64,000 bases of DNA from Streptomyces sp. NBC_00249 (GTDB lineage Bacteria; Actinomycetota; Actinomycetes; Streptomycetales; Streptomycetaceae), in contig NZ_JAPEMV010000007.1 in assembly GCF_026342355.1 (NCBI RefSeq), forward strand, positions 433,982 to 497,981. Reading direction: 5' to 3'. Under the pieces are notes generated by a model that saw only the letters and a list, made by a program, of their open reading frames with translations, ran no database searches and was not told the origin of the DNA. Shown one piece after another: positions 34,471 through 43,200 of this stretch. Made by a program: the position numbers and the translations under genes. Each line of letters begins with the position of its first letter. The first letter of the stretch is position 1.

Positions 34471-34855
34471 CAGCCGAAGCCGCGCCCGGCACCCGCGCCC
34501 CGCGCCCGCACGGTGCACGGCTGGTCCGGGGCCGTCGTCCCCGGGGCCCGGCCCCCGGGGCCCGGCCCCCGGGCCCGCGCCCGCACGGCGCACGCCCGGC
34601 CCTCGCCGCCGTCGCCGGAACCCGGCCGCCGAGCCGGTGCCCGCACGGGGCACGCCCGGTCCGGGGCCGTCGTCGGTCACGGTTCCCGCCCCGCCAGGGG
34701 CACCTGTCGGCGGTAGCCGGGGGAGTGCGGGGCGAGGGGTCTGGGGCGGAGCCCCAGGGAACGGTGGAAGGGCGGGGCGGGGAGCAGCTCCGCGCAGCGG
34801 CCCGCGCGGGCCTACGGTTCCGCCCCCGGAGCCCCGCCCGGCCCGGCGGGAGCCG
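34471..34855. repeat. Repeat-rich intergenic region with family 3 hairpin
   Basis: 385 bp without a gene. The first part has four imperfect copies of a CGCCCGCACGG-GCACG module (about 34500-34665) separated by GGGGCCCGGCCCCCGG palindromes. The second part (34688-34757) is the dispersed GC-rich module ending in CTGGGGC-GGA-GCCCCAG (34741-34757). It separates convergent genes and probably terminates both. Confidence 0.65.
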
Positions 34856-35725
34856 TCAGCGGCCCGCCGGCACGAAGCGGACGGCCAGGCCCGGGCGGGA
34901 CTGGGCCGCCGCGTCGAGGGCGGGCCCCTGCGGGACGACCCCGACCACCGGGTAGCCGCCCGTCACGGGATGGTCGGCCAGGAACACCACCGGGTACCCG
35001 TCCGGCGGCACCTGCACCGCGCCCAGCACCATGCCCTCGCTCGGCAGCTCCCCGGCCCGCGCCCGGACGAGCGGCGGCCCCGCCTCCGTACGCAGGCCGA
35101 TGCGGTTGGACGCCGCCGCCACCCGGTACCGCGAGGACAGCAGCCGGGCCACCGAAGCCGCCGTGAACCAGTCGGCCCGCGGCCCCGGCCGCAGCGGCAG
35201 CACCAGCTCGGCCGGGGGCCCCGGCACCCGCAGCGCGTCCGCCCCGCGGACCGGGTCCGGCCCCGGGGGGCCCACCGGCAGCACCGTGCCCGTCTCCAGC
35301 GGAGGCGGCCCCAGCCCCGAGAGCAGGTCCGTCGCACGGCTGCCCAGCACCGCCGGGACGGCGAACCCGCCCCGCACCGCGAGGTAGCCGCGCAGCCCGG
35401 ACTCCGCCCGGCCCACGTCCAGCTCCGCCCCCGCCCGCAGCCGCACCGGCGCACCCCAGGCCGCCGGGCGCCCGTCGACCCGTACCGCGCACGGGGCGCC
35501 CGTCACGGCGACGGTGACCGGGGACAGGGCGCGCAGCCGTACCCCGTCGAAGGTGGTCTCCAGGGTGGCGGCGCCGGCCGGGTTGCCCAGCAGCCGGTTG
35601 GCCAGCGCGTGCGCGGCCGAGTCCAGCGCGCCCGAGCGGGGTACGCCCAGGTGGGCGTGGCCGGGGCGGCCCAGGTCCTGCACGGTGGTCAGCGCCCCCG
35701 GGCGCAGCACCTCCAGCGCGCTCAC
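34856..35725 (-). CDS. pxpC: 5-oxoprolinase subunit PxpC (KipA-like, biotin-dependent carboxyltransferase family)
   Basis: 289 aa. GTG 35725 overlaps the pxpB stop (GTGA). Family motifs are VLRPGALTTVQDLGRPGHAHLG at the start, SGALDSAAHALANRLLGNP, and SEGMVLGAVQVPPDGYPVVF then DHPVTGGYPVVG. Together with PxpA and PxpB it forms the bacterial ATP-dependent 5-oxoprolinase, which recycles pyroglutamate to glutamate. Cytoplasmic. Last gene of the pxpABC operon. Confidence 0.92.
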   Translation of the reverse strand: MSALEVLRPGALTTVQDLGRPGHAHLGVPRSGALDSAAHALANRLLGNPAGAATLETTFDGVRLRALSPVTVAVTGAPCAVRVDGRPAAWGAPVRLRAGAELDVGRAESGLRGYLAVRGGFAVPAVLGSRATDLLSGLGPPPLETGTVLPVGPPGPDPVRGADALRVPGPPAELVLPLRPGPRADWFTAASVARLLSSRYRVAAASNRIGLRTEAGPPLVRARAGELPSEGMVLGAVQVPPDGYPVVFLADHPVTGGYPVVGVVPQGPALDAAAQSRPGLAVRFVPAGR

Positions 35726-36357
35726 GCCCCGGCCTCCGTGAACCGCACCCGCACCCCGGGCGCGAACAGCGCCGCCGGCTCCCGCCCCGGGTCCCACAGC
35801 ACGGCGTCGGTGGAGCCGATCAGCTGCCAGCCGCCGGGGGAGGAGCGCGGGTAGACTCCCGCGTACTCCCCGGCCAGCGCCAGCGAGCCCGCCGGGACGG
35901 CCGTACGGGGCGTGGCGCGGCGCGGCAGGTGCAGCCGCTCCGGGAGCCCGGTCAGGTAGCCGAAGCCGGGCGCGAACCCGCAGAAGGCCACCCGGAAGAC
36001 GATGCCCCCGACCAGCCCCGGAACCGCCCGTACGGACACCCCCCAGGCCCCGGCCACCTCCGCCAGGTCCGGGCCGTCGTACCGCACGGCGACGGTGACC
36101 AGCGGCCCGTCGCCCTCCGCGAGCGGCGGCACCTCCCAGCGCGGGATCCGCGCCGCCAGCGCGGCCGGCTCCCGTACCCCGTCCAGCAGCACCGTCCGCG
36201 CCGCCGGCACCACCTCCCGTACGCCCTCCAGCTCGCCCGCGTCCCGGCGGCGCAGCAGCTCGGCGTGGAGCGCGGCCACCTCGCCCGCCGAGCCGACCTC
36301 GATCAGCAGCCCCCGCACCCCGACGGGCAGCACCCGCATCGGCATCGCCCCGCTCAT
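35722..36357 (-). CDS. pxpB: 5-oxoprolinase subunit PxpB (KipI-like)
   Basis: 211 aa. ATG 36357 overlaps the pxpA stop (ATGA). It has the allophanate-hydrolase subunit 1 fold: VTVAVRYDGPDLAEVA, VFRVAFCGFAPGFGYLTGLP, and PAGSLALAGEYAGVYPRSSPG. In Bacillus the homologue KipI also inhibits a sporulation kinase, but the operon context here points to 5-oxoprolinase. Translationally coupled to both neighbours. Confidence 0.92.
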   Translation of the reverse strand: MSGAMPMRVLPVGVRGLLIEVGSAGEVAALHAELLRRRDAGELEGVREVVPAARTVLLDGVREPAALAARIPRWEVPPLAEGDGPLVTVAVRYDGPDLAEVAGAWGVSVRAVPGLVGGIVFRVAFCGFAPGFGYLTGLPERLHLPRRATPRTAVPAGSLALAGEYAGVYPRSSPGGWQLIGSTDAVLWDPGREPAALFAPGVRVRFTEAGA

Positions 36358-37145
36358 GACGCGAAGGCCTCCACCCGCACCCCGGCCGCGCCGAGCGCCG
36401 CCCGCACCCGCCGCGCCAGCTCCGCCGCCCCCGGGGTGTCCCCGTGCAGGCACAGCGAACGCGCCGCGACCGGGATCCGCTCCCCGCCGGCGGCCGTCAC
36501 GGCCCCCTCGGCGGCCATCGCGACGGCCCGCGCCACCACCGCGTCCGGGTCGTGGACCACCGCCCCCGGCTCGCCGCGCGGCACGAGCGTGCCCAGCGGG
36601 GTGTACGCCCGGTCGGCGAAGGCCTCCGGTACGGGCTCCAGCCCCGCCTCCCCGGCGGCGGCCAGCAGCAGCGAACCGGGCAGGCCCAGCACCGGCAGCC
36701 CGGCCTCCCCGGCGGCGAGCCGGACCCCGGCCACGACCGCGCCCGCCTGGCCCGCGTCGTGCACGGTGCGGTTGTACAGCGCGCCGTGCGGTTTCACGTA
36801 CGACACCCGGGACCCGGCCGCCCGCGCGAACACCTCCAGCGCCCCGATCTGGTAGGCCACCTCGTCGGCCAGCTCGCGCGGCGGCACGTCCATCGACCGC
36901 CGCCCGAAGCCCGCCAGATCGCGGTAGGAGACCTGCGCGCCGATCCGTACGCCCCGCTCGGCGGCCAGCTCGCACACCCGGCGCATGATCGACGGGTCGC
37001 CCGCGTGGAAACCGCAGGCCACGTTGGCGCTCGTGACGACCGACAGCAGGGCCTCGTCGTCGGTCAGCGTCCACCTGCCGAAGCCCTCGCCCAGGTCGGC
37101 GTTGAGGTCGATCGCGGCCGCTGCGGGTGTGATCATGGAAGCCAT
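36354..37145 (-). CDS. pxpA: 5-oxoprolinase subunit PxpA (LamB/YcsF family)
   Basis: 263 aa. ATG 37145; an alternative ATG 9 nt later is possible and neither has a strong ribosome site. LamB/YcsF motifs: IDLNADLGEGFGRWTLTDD, SANVACGFHAGDPSIM, SYVKPHGALYN, and SLCLHGDTPGA. First gene of the operon. Its promoter region directly borders the long palindromic repeat at 37184. Confidence 0.94.
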   Translation of the reverse strand: MASMITPAAAAIDLNADLGEGFGRWTLTDDEALLSVVTSANVACGFHAGDPSIMRRVCELAAERGVRIGAQVSYRDLAGFGRRSMDVPPRELADEVAYQIGALEVFARAAGSRVSYVKPHGALYNRTVHDAGQAGAVVAGVRLAAGEAGLPVLGLPGSLLLAAAGEAGLEPVPEAFADRAYTPLGTLVPRGEPGAVVHDPDAVVARAVAMAAEGAVTAAGGERIPVAARSLCLHGDTPGAAELARRVRAALGAAGVRVEAFAS

Positions 37146-37183
37146 GCGGCGAGCGTAGAACAGCGCGGGCACCGGCCACCACG

Positions 37184-37368
37184 GCCCTAGGGCCTGTCGT
37201 CGAACTCCCGTCTGCCCCGCGACGCCTGGCACGTGCTCTCGCCGCACCGGGCGAAAGCCCGAGTACGTCCAGTACGCGGGCTTCCGCCCGGCACGCCGAG
37301 AGCACGCACCAGACGCCGCGGGGCCGCCCTCCGGGCGACGACGGGAGTTTGACGACAGGCCCTAGGGC
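37184..37368. repeat. Long GGCCTGTCGTC palindromic repeat (MITE-like, family 1)
   Basis: 29-nt terminal arms (37184-37212 and 37340-37368, one mismatch), both ending CCTAGGGC. The interior is also self-complementary: about 37213-37266 pairs imperfectly with about 37268-37330, so the whole 185 bp can fold as one ~90-bp stem. It shares its ends with the 73-bp copy at 17396-17468. It sits between pxpA and the condensin-like operon. No coding capacity. Confidence 0.88.
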
Positions 37369-37398
37369 CTGTCGGACGATCCGGCCGAACCATGCCGT

Positions 37399-37429
37399 TT
37401 GGGATGTTGTCCGTGACACCGCCTAGTCT
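37399..37429 (+). promoter_or_regulatory. Candidate promoter of the condensin-like operon
   Basis: TTGGGA at 37399-37404 and TAGTCT at 37424-37429, 19 nt apart. TAGTCT ends 7 nt before GTG 37437, so the transcript could be leaderless, which is common in Streptomyces. No ribosome site is present upstream of that GTG. Confidence 0.4.
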
Positions 37430-37436
37430 TTCCGTC

Positions 37437-38942
37437 GTGACTCTCCCTGCCCCGGCGAAGACCCTCCCGTCCCCGGCGCCGGGCCCGGCCGCCGACGAGG
37501 GCCTGGCCCGGCGGCTGCGCGCCCTCGCCTGCACCGCCCCGCTGCACGACCTCGACGTACGCAAGGCCAACCTGGCCGGCGAGTACGGCGTCTACGCGAT
37601 GGCGGAGGTCGCGCTGTCCGCGATCGACCTGGTCACGCTCAACATGGACTTCGACACGGGCGCCGACCACGAGCAGATAGTCACCAGGCTCCTGCCGCGC
37701 GTCGCCGCGCAGGCACCCCCGCGGCCCGCCGCCGAGCACGAGCGGGTGGCCCGCTGGGTCCTGGAGAACCTGATCAACGTCGGCAGCGTCGACCGCGGCT
37801 TCCGCGCGATCTACGGCACCTTCGGCCCCGACGGCGTCTACGTGCGCCGCGACTACGACTTCAAGCTGATCGAGGAGGTCCCCGGCCCCGGCGGCGCGGT
37901 CTACCTCCGCACCACCGACGAAGCCGTCAACGTCCTCGTCGGCGCCCTCGACACCGACGTCACCAGCGCCCAGATCGCCGCCGAGGTCAAGCTCGAGGTC
38001 CTCATCAGCCGGGGCCGGCTGGCCGACGCGCAGCTCGCCGCCGAACAGGCCCGCTACCGCACCGTCCAGTACGCCGAGACCCTGCGCCGCACCCTCGACG
38101 CCACCCGGCGCAACGTCCGCGCGGTGGACTGGCTCCAGGCCGTCCCCGACATGATCGCCGAGGCCCTCGACCACGTCGCCGACCGCTACCGGCACGAGAA
38201 CGCGATCCTCACCAACATCCGCAAGGCCCGCGACGAGGCCGAGGACCCCGACAACAAGCGGCGCGCCGCCGAGCTCGTCGACATCGTCAAGGACTGCATC
38301 CGTCGGCACACCCAGCTCCAGTCCCGGCTGCTCGACGCCGGCCCGCTCTTCCGCGCCGAACAGGACCGCCAGGCCTTCGCCGCGCCGGCCCCGCGCACCG
38401 GCATCGACCTGTACGGCCAGCTCGTCGCACCCCTGCTGCCGCTGCCGCTGGAGGGGGCCACCCGGGTCACCGACGCCTTCTTCGCCGCCGGCGCCGGTCT
38501 GCGCACCCCCGTCTCGGTGCGGGTCGCGGACCTCGTGGAGATCCTGCTGACCCCGCCGCTGGAGCGCGAGCACCTCGGCGTGGAGATGCCCGAACCGGAC
38601 CTGATCGCCACCCCGGACGACAGCCGCTTCAGCGAGGAACAGCTCGCGGCGGCGCAGCAGCTCCTGGACCTGCCGCACGACGCCCCGCGCCGGCTGTCCG
38701 GACTCCTCGCCGAGGCCCGGCGCGGGGATCCGGACCTGCCGTACCTGGTGGCCCTGCTCGCCGTCCACGCGGCGAGCCCGGCCGTGGGCACCGCGTACCG
38801 CCAGGGCGAGGAGCGGCTCCTGTTCGCCGTCGACGACGGCACCACGCTGGAGGACCCGGAGTTCGGCGGCGCCGACCTCATCGTCGGCACCGCCCTGCTG
38901 GACGCGGCCGGCATGGCGGCCGACCGCGCGGAAGCCTCATGA
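37437..38942 (+). CDS. Kleisin-like protein (MukF/MksF/JetA-type)
   Basis: 501 aa. GTG 37437 is chosen; an in-frame ATG 45 nt earlier would overlap the putative promoter. The N-terminal ~170 residues look like winged-helix modules (ALSAIDLVTLNMDF; WVLENLINVGSVDRG). Residues about 180-320 are helical (DEAVNVLVGALDTDVTSAQI, KLEVLISRGRLADAQLAAEQ), as in MukF middle regions. The C-terminal ~100 residues may form the second winged helix that caps the SMC head. It is coupled by ATGA overlap to the next frame and is followed by MukE-like and SMC-like genes. Assignment rests on length, context and helical pattern. Confidence 0.6.
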   Translation: MTLPAPAKTLPSPAPGPAADEGLARRLRALACTAPLHDLDVRKANLAGEYGVYAMAEVALSAIDLVTLNMDFDTGADHEQIVTRLLPRVAAQAPPRPAAEHERVARWVLENLINVGSVDRGFRAIYGTFGPDGVYVRRDYDFKLIEEVPGPGGAVYLRTTDEAVNVLVGALDTDVTSAQIAAEVKLEVLISRGRLADAQLAAEQARYRTVQYAETLRRTLDATRRNVRAVDWLQAVPDMIAEALDHVADRYRHENAILTNIRKARDEAEDPDNKRRAAELVDIVKDCIRRHTQLQSRLLDAGPLFRAEQDRQAFAAPAPRTGIDLYGQLVAPLLPLPLEGATRVTDAFFAAGAGLRTPVSVRVADLVEILLTPPLEREHLGVEMPEPDLIATPDDSRFSEEQLAAAQQLLDLPHDAPRRLSGLLAEARRGDPDLPYLVALLAVHAASPAVGTAYRQGEERLLFAVDDGTTLEDPEFGGADLIVGTALLDAAGMAADRAEAS

Positions 38943-39217
38943 GCGGGCAGCCGGCCACCGCGCAGCCGACCGCCGGGTCCTCGCGCCACCGCGAACCGGC
39001 GCCTGCCCGCCCGCGGGGCTCCGCTCCGACGCGGGCCCTCGGGCCCGGGGCTCTGGCGCCCGACCGGCCCGGGGCTCTCGCGCCCGCGCCGCCCCGCGCC
39101 CGGGCCGCCGCACCGCGCCGTGACCACGCTGGGGCGTCGCCCGGCAGCCGCCCGGCCCCGGCCGGCACACCCACCGCACAGACCCCGCACCGCACCGCCG
39201 AGGAGACGTACCAGTGA
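38939..39217 (+). CDS. 92-aa Pro/Ala/Arg-rich disordered protein, coupled on both sides
   Basis: ATG overlaps the kleisin-like stop (ATGA), and its TGA overlaps the next GTG (GTGA). Composition is Ala, Pro, Arg and Gly with repeats such as GALAPDRPGALAPAPP; no hydrophobic core. Overlaps on both sides argue that it is translated. It may be a flexible subunit or simply a translational bridge. I know no family for it, and low-complexity GC-rich frames can be spurious. Confidence 0.5.
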   Translation: MSGQPATAQPTAGSSRHREPAPARPRGSAPTRALGPGALAPDRPGALAPAPPRARAAAPRRDHAGASPGSRPAPAGTPTAQTPHRTAEETYQ

Positions 39218-40137
39218 GCGACCACCACGCCGAGCGCCCCGCGTGGAGCGAGCCGCACCCCGCGTGGAGCGAGCCCGACGCGCCGTCGGCTCCCGTCGCG
39301 CCCGCGCCCGCAGGGGCGATCACCCCGGCCGACGCCGCCGACGCGGCCCGCCTCGTCTCCTTCGGCCTCCAGCCCAAGCTGCTGCCCGCCCGCGACGCCG
39401 AGTACGCCGAACTGCTGCGCCGCTACCGCGAGGACCCCGCCTTCGCCCGCCTCGCCGACGCCGTCGCCACCGGCCTCGGCCTCGTCGTGCTGGAGGTCTC
39501 CCCGCGCGCGGGCATGGCCGTCGCCGCCGGCGAGGACTCCGTCTTCGCCGTCCGCATGGGCGACTACGCCCGCCGCACCGCCGCCGACGGCGGCGACCGG
39601 TTCCTGCACGGCCTCGCCCACCTCGCCGTCGCCGCCCTCGCCTTCCCCCGCCCCGAGGACCTCGCCGACGACGGCTACATCGGCCGCGTCACCGTCAACG
39701 GCGTCGACGCCTTCGTCCGGCAGACCTGCCGCCGCCTCGAGGAGCGCGCCGGGGAACTCGGCGAGAACACCGACCCGGCCTCCGACGCCCCCGGCCTCGA
39801 GGCCGCCTGGCGGGTCTACGCCCGCCGCAGTGCGACCGGCGCCACCAAGGACGCCCGCCGCCTCGCCGGCTCCACCACCGGCATCGTCGGCAAGGCCGCG
39901 GCCTTCCTCACCGAGTCCGGCTTCCTCCAGCGCACCGGCGACGAGGCCGGCGGCACCTACCGCACCACACCCCGCTACCAGCTCCAGGTCCGCGACATGG
40001 CGGGCAGCGCGGCCATGGCCGAACTCCTGGAACTCGGCGTGGTCCCCGTCAGCGACGGCTCCGCGACCCTCCTGCCGCCGCCCGAGGGCGACGACCTGGA
40101 GCTCGCAGCCGACGCCGGCCTGCCCTTCCACGCCTGA
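39214..40137 (+). CDS. MukE/MksE/JetB-like protein
   Basis: 307 aa with a GTG start. The first ~45 residues are disordered, with a repeat (AWSEPHPAWSEP). After them comes a folded region: RLVSFGLQPKLLPARDAEYA, DSVFAVRMGDYARRT, and a winged-helix-like KAAAFLTESGFLQRTGDEAGGTYRTTPRYQLQV. MukE-type proteins bind kleisin and DNA in condensins. The position between kleisin-like and SMC-like genes is the canonical FEB order. 63 bp separate it from the ATPase gene. Confidence 0.65.
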   Translation: MSDHHAERPAWSEPHPAWSEPDAPSAPVAPAPAGAITPADAADAARLVSFGLQPKLLPARDAEYAELLRRYREDPAFARLADAVATGLGLVVLEVSPRAGMAVAAGEDSVFAVRMGDYARRTAADGGDRFLHGLAHLAVAALAFPRPEDLADDGYIGRVTVNGVDAFVRQTCRRLEERAGELGENTDPASDAPGLEAAWRVYARRSATGATKDARRLAGSTTGIVGKAAAFLTESGFLQRTGDEAGGTYRTTPRYQLQVRDMAGSAAMAELLELGVVPVSDGSATLLPPPEGDDLELAADAGLPFHA

Positions 40138-40200
40138 GCCACCCGCCTCCGCACCTCCGTACGTACCTCCGTACACAAGCCACCACGAGAGTCCGCCGCC

Positions 40201-43200
40201 ATGTACGAGCTGTCCCGGATCCGCCTCTACTCCATCGGGCCCGCCGGCGCACGCTACGCCGACACCGTGCTCGACCTGCGCGGAGTCGGCGAGCCGGTGC
40301 CCCACCCGGCGCCCGCCCAGGCGGAGTTCTTCGAGGACGAGCCCACCGGCCCGCCCCGGCGCCCCGCCCCCGCCGGCGTGCTCTTCCTGGAGAACGGCGG
40401 CGGCAAGTCCGTCCTGCTCAAGCTGATCTTCTCGGTGATGCTCCCCGGCCACCGCAACACCCTCGGCGGCGCCAGCTCCGGCGTCCTGCGCAAGTTCCTG
40501 CTCGCCGACGACTGCGGCCACGTCGCCCTGGAGTGGCAGCACACCCAGACCGGCGAGTGCGTGGTCGTCGGCAAGGTCAGCGAATGGCGCGGCCGCCAGG
40601 TCTCCAACGACCCCCGCAAGTTCGCCGAGGCCTGGTACTCCTTCCGCCCCGGACCCGGCCTCAGCCTCGACAGCCTCCCCGTCGCCGAGGCCACCTCCGT
40701 CCGCCCGCCCGTCGAAGGCGTCTCCGGCGCCCAGGGCCGCCGCCGCACCATGAAGGGCTTCCGCGACGCCCTCACCGAGGCCGGCAAGGCGTACCCGCAC
40801 CTCGAGGTGTACTTCGAGGAGATCCACGACCGCTGGAACGAACACCTCACCGAACTCGGCCTCGACCCCGAACTCTTCCGCTACCAGCGCGAGATGAATG
40901 CCGACGAGGGCGAGGCCGCAGGCCTCTTCGCGGTCAAGAAGGACTCCGACTTCACCGACCTCCTGCTGCGCGCCGTCACCGACACCCGCGACACCGACGG
41001 CCTCGCCGACCTCGTCCACGGCTTCGGCAACAAGCTCGGCCGCCGCGCCGAACTGATGGCGGAACGCGAGTTCACCGCCGGGTCGGTGGACCTCCTCACC
41101 CGCATCGTCGAAGCCGCCGCCACCCGCTCCCGGCTCCGCGACGTCCACGCCGGCGCCGAACGCCGTACGCGCAGCCTCGCCCGGCGGCTGTCCGCCCGGG
41201 CCACCGCGGAACGCGGCCGCGCCGCCGACCTCGCCCAGCGCGTCACCGGCGCCGCCCACGAGGTCACCGCCGCCGAGACCCAGCGCACCCGCAGCGCCGC
41301 CGTCTCCGCCGAACTGGCCTACCGGCACGCCTCGCTGGCCCTGACCGTCGCCGACAAGGCCGCCGCCGCCCAGCGCCGCGAACTCCTCGAAGCACGCACC
41401 CTGCACGCCGCCTGGCAGGCCGCCGAGACCGTCCTGCGCCACCGCGCCGCCGCCGACCGCTCCGCGCGCGTCGCCGCCGCCATCCTGGAGGCCGAACGGG
41501 ACGCCGCCCCGGCGCTCGCCGCCCGCGCCACCGCCGCCGCCGCACTCGTACGGGCCCTGCACACCGCCGCCGAGCACGGCGAGGACGCCGCCAACGAGGA
41601 GGAGGAGCGTTCCGCCGAGCTCCAGGCCGTCGGCGAGACCGCCCACCGCGACGCCACCTCCGCCGCCACGGCGGCCCAGCGCGCCCGCAGCGAGGCCGAG
41701 CACCTGCGCGGCCGCCTCGCCGAGGTCGAACAGGAGACCGCCGACGCCGTCCGGGCCGGCTGGCTCGACGACACCGCACCCGACGCCGACCCGGCCCGCG
41801 CCGCACTCGCCGCCAGCGACGCCGAGAAGAGCGCCGTGGCCGCCTGGGACGCCGCCCGCGACGCCGCGCGGGGGGCCTCCGACGCCGCCCGTGAGGCCGC
41901 CGCCGCCGAGTCCCGCGCCGAGCTCACCGCCGCCCGTGCCGCGGACGCCGCCGACGCGGCCGAAGCCGCCCACGAGGCCGAGTCCCGGGCCGCAGCCTCC
42001 CTCGCCGCCTCACCGCGCCTGGCGGCCCTCCTCGGCCTCCCGCAGGCCCCGGACAGCCCCGTCCCGGGCCCGCGCACCGACGCGGCGGCTTCCGGCGGGC
42101 TCACCGTCGAAGACCTCGACCGGGGTGCCGAAGAGCTGCTGCGGCTGCTGACCGACACCGTCGGCTCGGCCGAACGCCAGCTGTTCGAGCTGCGCACCGC
42201 CGCCGCCGACGACGCCCGCATCCTCGGCGCCCTCGGCGACGGCGGCCTGCTGCCGCCCGGCCCCGACGTCCTCGCCACCGTCGAGTACCTCGGCGAACAC
42301 GGCATCCCGGCCCTCCCCGGCTGGCGCTACCTCGCCCAGTCCGTGGACCCCGCCGACCACGCCGCCGTCCTCGCCGCCCGCCCCGAACTCGTCGACGGCG
42401 TCGTCATCACCGACCCCGACACCCACTCCCGGGCCCGCGAGGTGCTCTCCGGCGCCGCCCTGCTGCCCCGCTCCACCGTCGCCGTCGGCACGGCCGCGGC
42501 CCTGCTGGCGCCCGTACCGCCCGCCGGTGACACGGCCGACACCGTGTTCCTCGTACCGCCGAACCCGGCCATGCACGACGAGGGCGCCGCAGACGAGGAA
42601 CGCCAGGCCCTGCGTGCCCGCGCCACCGACCGCGACACCGAGATCCGCGACCTCGCCGCCCGCCTCTCCGGCGACCGCCAGCTCGCCGCCCGCCTGGCCT
42701 CCTGGCGCGACGGCTGCCCGCCCGGCCGCCTCGCCGAGCTGACCCGCCACGCCGAGGCCGCCCGCGCCTTCGCCGTCGAGGCCGACGCCGAGCTGGCGGA
42801 GGCCCGTACCGTACGCGCCGAGGCGGACGAGGCCGCCGCCGACGCGGCCCGCGTCCGCGACGAGCGCCAGGACACCGCCCAGCGCGCCCGCCGCGTCGCC
42901 GACGCCCTCGCCGGCCTCGCCCACCGCCTGCGCGAGCGCGCCGGCTGGCAGACGAAGGTACGCGAACTCGCCGAGGAGGCCGCCGAGTCCGAGGCCCGCG
43001 CCGAAGCCTGCCTCGACCGCGCCCGCGCCGCCGACGAGGACCGCCGCGCCGCCCAGCGCGCCGCCGACGACGCCCGCCGCACCGCCCGCGCCCTGCGCGC
43101 CGAACGCGCCGAGATCGCCGGAGCCCCCGAGGCCCTCCCCGAGGACGACACGGCGCCCAGGGCCCCGCTGCCCGACCTCCGCGAGGCCTACCGCGCCGCG

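Noticed and set aside
37184..37368. CRISPR-like or tRNA-like element
   Set aside because: The repeat is one long palindrome without regularly spaced units. It has neither cloverleaf arms nor a T-loop sequence.
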